This document shows, piece after piece, positions 13,657-14,421 of a DNA stretch of 14,421 nt. Position 1 is the stretch's first letter; each line of letters opens with the position of its first letter. The notes beneath the pieces are model-generated. The model saw nothing but the letters and a program-made list of their open reading frames with translations. It made no database searches and was not told the origin of the DNA. The translations under genes were made by a program, and so were the position numbers. The DNA comes from Thermoplasmata archaeon (GTDB lineage: Archaea; Thermoplasmatota; Thermoplasmata; Lutacidiplasmatales; UBA184), in contig JASIEC010000126.1 in NCBI GenBank assembly GCA_030046135.1, forward strand, positions 1 to 14,421, read 5' to 3'.

Positions 13657-14010
13657 ATGGAGAAAACGGCGAAGCGCGCGGTCGCCGTGGCCGTCGGAGT
13701 CGGAGCCCTGATCGTGGTTCTGGCGTCGGTGGCCATGGCGAGCGCGCACGGACAGCAGAGCCCGAGCGTCGCCGCGCCGCCCTCAGGAGGGACGCCGCCG
13801 TCGGGGGGGAACACGCCCCCCGGATCCGGCGGGTCGACCCCACCGTCGGGCACGACCTCGCCGCCGTCGTGGGACCATGGTCCCCACGATGGCCACGGCC
13901 CTCACCACCACCCCTGGGAGACGTCCGGGGGGAGCGGTGACCCGAAGAGCTCCTACCCAGTGTGGGGGTGCCCGGGAGGATGGGGCTGGGAGGGCCAGGA
14001 CCGAAGGTGA
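13657..14010 (+). CDS. Small secreted or membrane-anchored Pro/Gly-rich, His-rich protein
   Basis: A 117-residue protein with no recognised family. Residues 1-31 form a signal peptide or anchor (basic MEKTAKR, then AVAVAVGVGALIVVLASVAM). Residues 36-72 are tandem short repeats of PPSGG/TPPSG type, probably an extended linker outside the cell. A histidine cluster follows (HGPHDGHGPHHHP, residues about 74-86), then a Gly/Trp-rich end with one cysteine (WGCPGGWGW). The His cluster could bind copper, zinc or nickel, which is inference from composition. The ATG is supported by a TATA-like element about 32 bases upstream, and a pyrimidine-rich terminator follows the stop. Low-complexity composition means homology searching may find only similar bias. 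No neighbour suggests a specific metal pathway. Confidence 0.65.
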   Translation: MEKTAKRAVAVAVGVGALIVVLASVAMASAHGQQSPSVAAPPSGGTPPSGGNTPPGSGGSTPPSGTTSPPSWDHGPHDGHGPHHHPWETSGGSGDPKSSYPVWGCPGGWGWEGQDRR

Positions 14011-14046
14011 CGAAGGCTCTCGGGCGCCGGCCGGACGCGGCCCAAC

Positions 14047-14066
14047 TCCTTCTCCGCCTCCTTTTT
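14047..14066 (+). terminator. Pyrimidine-rich T-tract terminator after the His-rich gene
   Basis: The tract TCCTTCTCCGCCTCCTTTTT ends in five T residues, 37-56 bases after the stop at 14010. Archaeal RNA polymerase commonly terminates at such U-rich tracts without needing a hairpin. Confidence 0.5.
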
Positions 14067-14227
14067 CACGGGTCGGCGAAAGCAAGGGCCGACGTGGTTG
14101 AATCCTTCCCGAGCCCCCAGCCCAGCGCGATCTGAGATCCGACTCTTGCGAGAGGGTCGCCGGCCCCGGCGGACCTGAATCAATGCGGGGGCCCAGGGCG
14201 ATCCCGAGCGCCTCCCCGGGCGAAAGG

Positions 14228-14238
14228 TCATAACTCAA
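14228..14238 (+). promoter_or_regulatory. Candidate TATA element for the secreted protein at 14265
   Basis: TCATAACTCAA is the main A/T patch near the right spacing, centred about 32 bases before GTG 14265. A second word, TGTATTGG at 14247, is too near the start codon for a leaderless start. Evidence is spacing only. Confidence 0.35.
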
Positions 14239-14264
14239 GGCTCCCCTGTATTGGTGGAGTTGCC

Positions 14265-14421
14265 GTGCCAGCTCCTCGTGTCGGCTCCGCGCGCGTCCCG
14301 GGGCGCCTTGCGGTCGTCAGCGTTCTGGTGTTGCTCGTCGTCTCCTCCTGGGGTCTCGCAGTCGGGACCCCGGCGCTCGAGCGAGCGGCCACCGCTGCCT
14401 CCCACCTTCTCTCGAGCGCAG
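14265..14421 (+). CDS. Secreted protein, N-terminal part only (runs off window)
   Basis: From GTG 14265 the frame is open to the window end and encodes at least 52 residues: MPAPRVGSARVPGR, then a strongly hydrophobic VVSVLVLLVVSSWGLAVG, then TPALERAATAASH. This is a clear signal peptide or N-terminal membrane anchor. Nothing of the mature domain is visible, so the family is unknown. Other frames over this stretch give sequence without protein character. GTG is the first standard start in frame after the A/T patch at 14228-14238; no Shine-Dalgarno is seen. Like the genes at 7758 and 13657 it adds to the exported-protein character of this end of the window. Confidence 0.6.
   Translation, partial: MPAPRVGSARVPGRLAVVSVLVLLVVSSWGLAVGTPALERAATAASHLLSSA

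Larger units (their letters stand above)
14011..14264. other. Intergenic region before the last gene: terminator and inverted repeats
   Basis: No gene is seen. After the T-rich terminator at 14047-14066 there are a stem GTCGGC/GCCGAC (14072-14093), a palindrome GATCTGAGATC (14129-14139), and an imperfect GC stem (14155-14175). An A/T patch TCATAACTCAA (14228-14238) lies about 32 bases before GTG 14265 and may be its TATA element. Confidence 0.45.

Noticed and set aside
13475..13711. Plus-strand 78-residue frame overlapping the start of the His-rich gene
   Set aside because: It runs through promoter-like words and hairpins and out of frame into the His-rich gene. Its tail is Arg/Ser/Pro shadow sequence.
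1..14421. CRISPR array, insertion sequence or prophage
   Set aside because: No regularly spaced direct repeats, transposase, integrase or terminal repeats were seen at any scale by eye.

Overview
The window looks like archaeal chromosome of very high GC content, most likely a GC-rich member of the Thermoplasmatota (class Thermoplasmata). Three things point there. A giant secreted protein carries a thermopsin-type (peptidase family A5) domain with a C-terminal membrane anchor and dozens of N-glycosylation sequons. Several genes have a TATA-like box about 30 bases before their start codon with no Shine-Dalgarno sequence, as expected for leaderless archaeal transcripts. Codons are strongly GC-ending throughout. 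The assignment is inference from protein style, not from a marker gene.

Layout. 1-948 (+) is the 3' part of a type II NADH dehydrogenase-like flavoprotein, followed by a sugar-phosphate nucleotidyltransferase (992-1975, +). It converges on a two-gene minus-strand operon: class III aminotransferase (4391-3006), then zinc-dependent medium-chain dehydrogenase (3009-1972), joined by an ATGA stop/start overlap. A small plus-strand gene (4507-4791) follows. A second minus-strand unit encodes an ArsB/NhaD/SLC13-type permease (from about 7018 or further upstream down to 5792) and then a fold-type I PLP aminotransferase (5752-4715), in the same reading frame and separated by one TAG stop. Diverging from it is a small HNH endonuclease-like gene (7218-7721, +), then the 1252-residue thermopsin/beta-helix surface protein (7758-11516, +), a tiny Lys/Arg-rich peptide gene (11715-11783, +), a HEAT-repeat protein (13206-11968, -), a His-rich secreted miniprotein (13657-14010, +), and the start of another secreted protein (14265 to the window end, +).

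How the genes may fit together. The left half is metabolic: respiratory NADH oxidation, activated-sugar synthesis (possibly for surface glycans), and amino-acid transamination or racemization paired with an alcohol/polyol/threonine-type dehydrogenase. The right half is dominated by exported products: the large glycosylated surface protein and two small secreted proteins. I see no CRISPR array, tRNA, rRNA, insertion sequence or recognisable defence island. The less ordinary items are the thermopsin/beta-helix fusion with its regular asparagine turns, the permease whose first membrane helix lies upstream of any standard start codon, the 22-residue basic peptide with a hairpin at its stop, and a hairpin-rich 450-base intergenic region with a good TATA box of its own.
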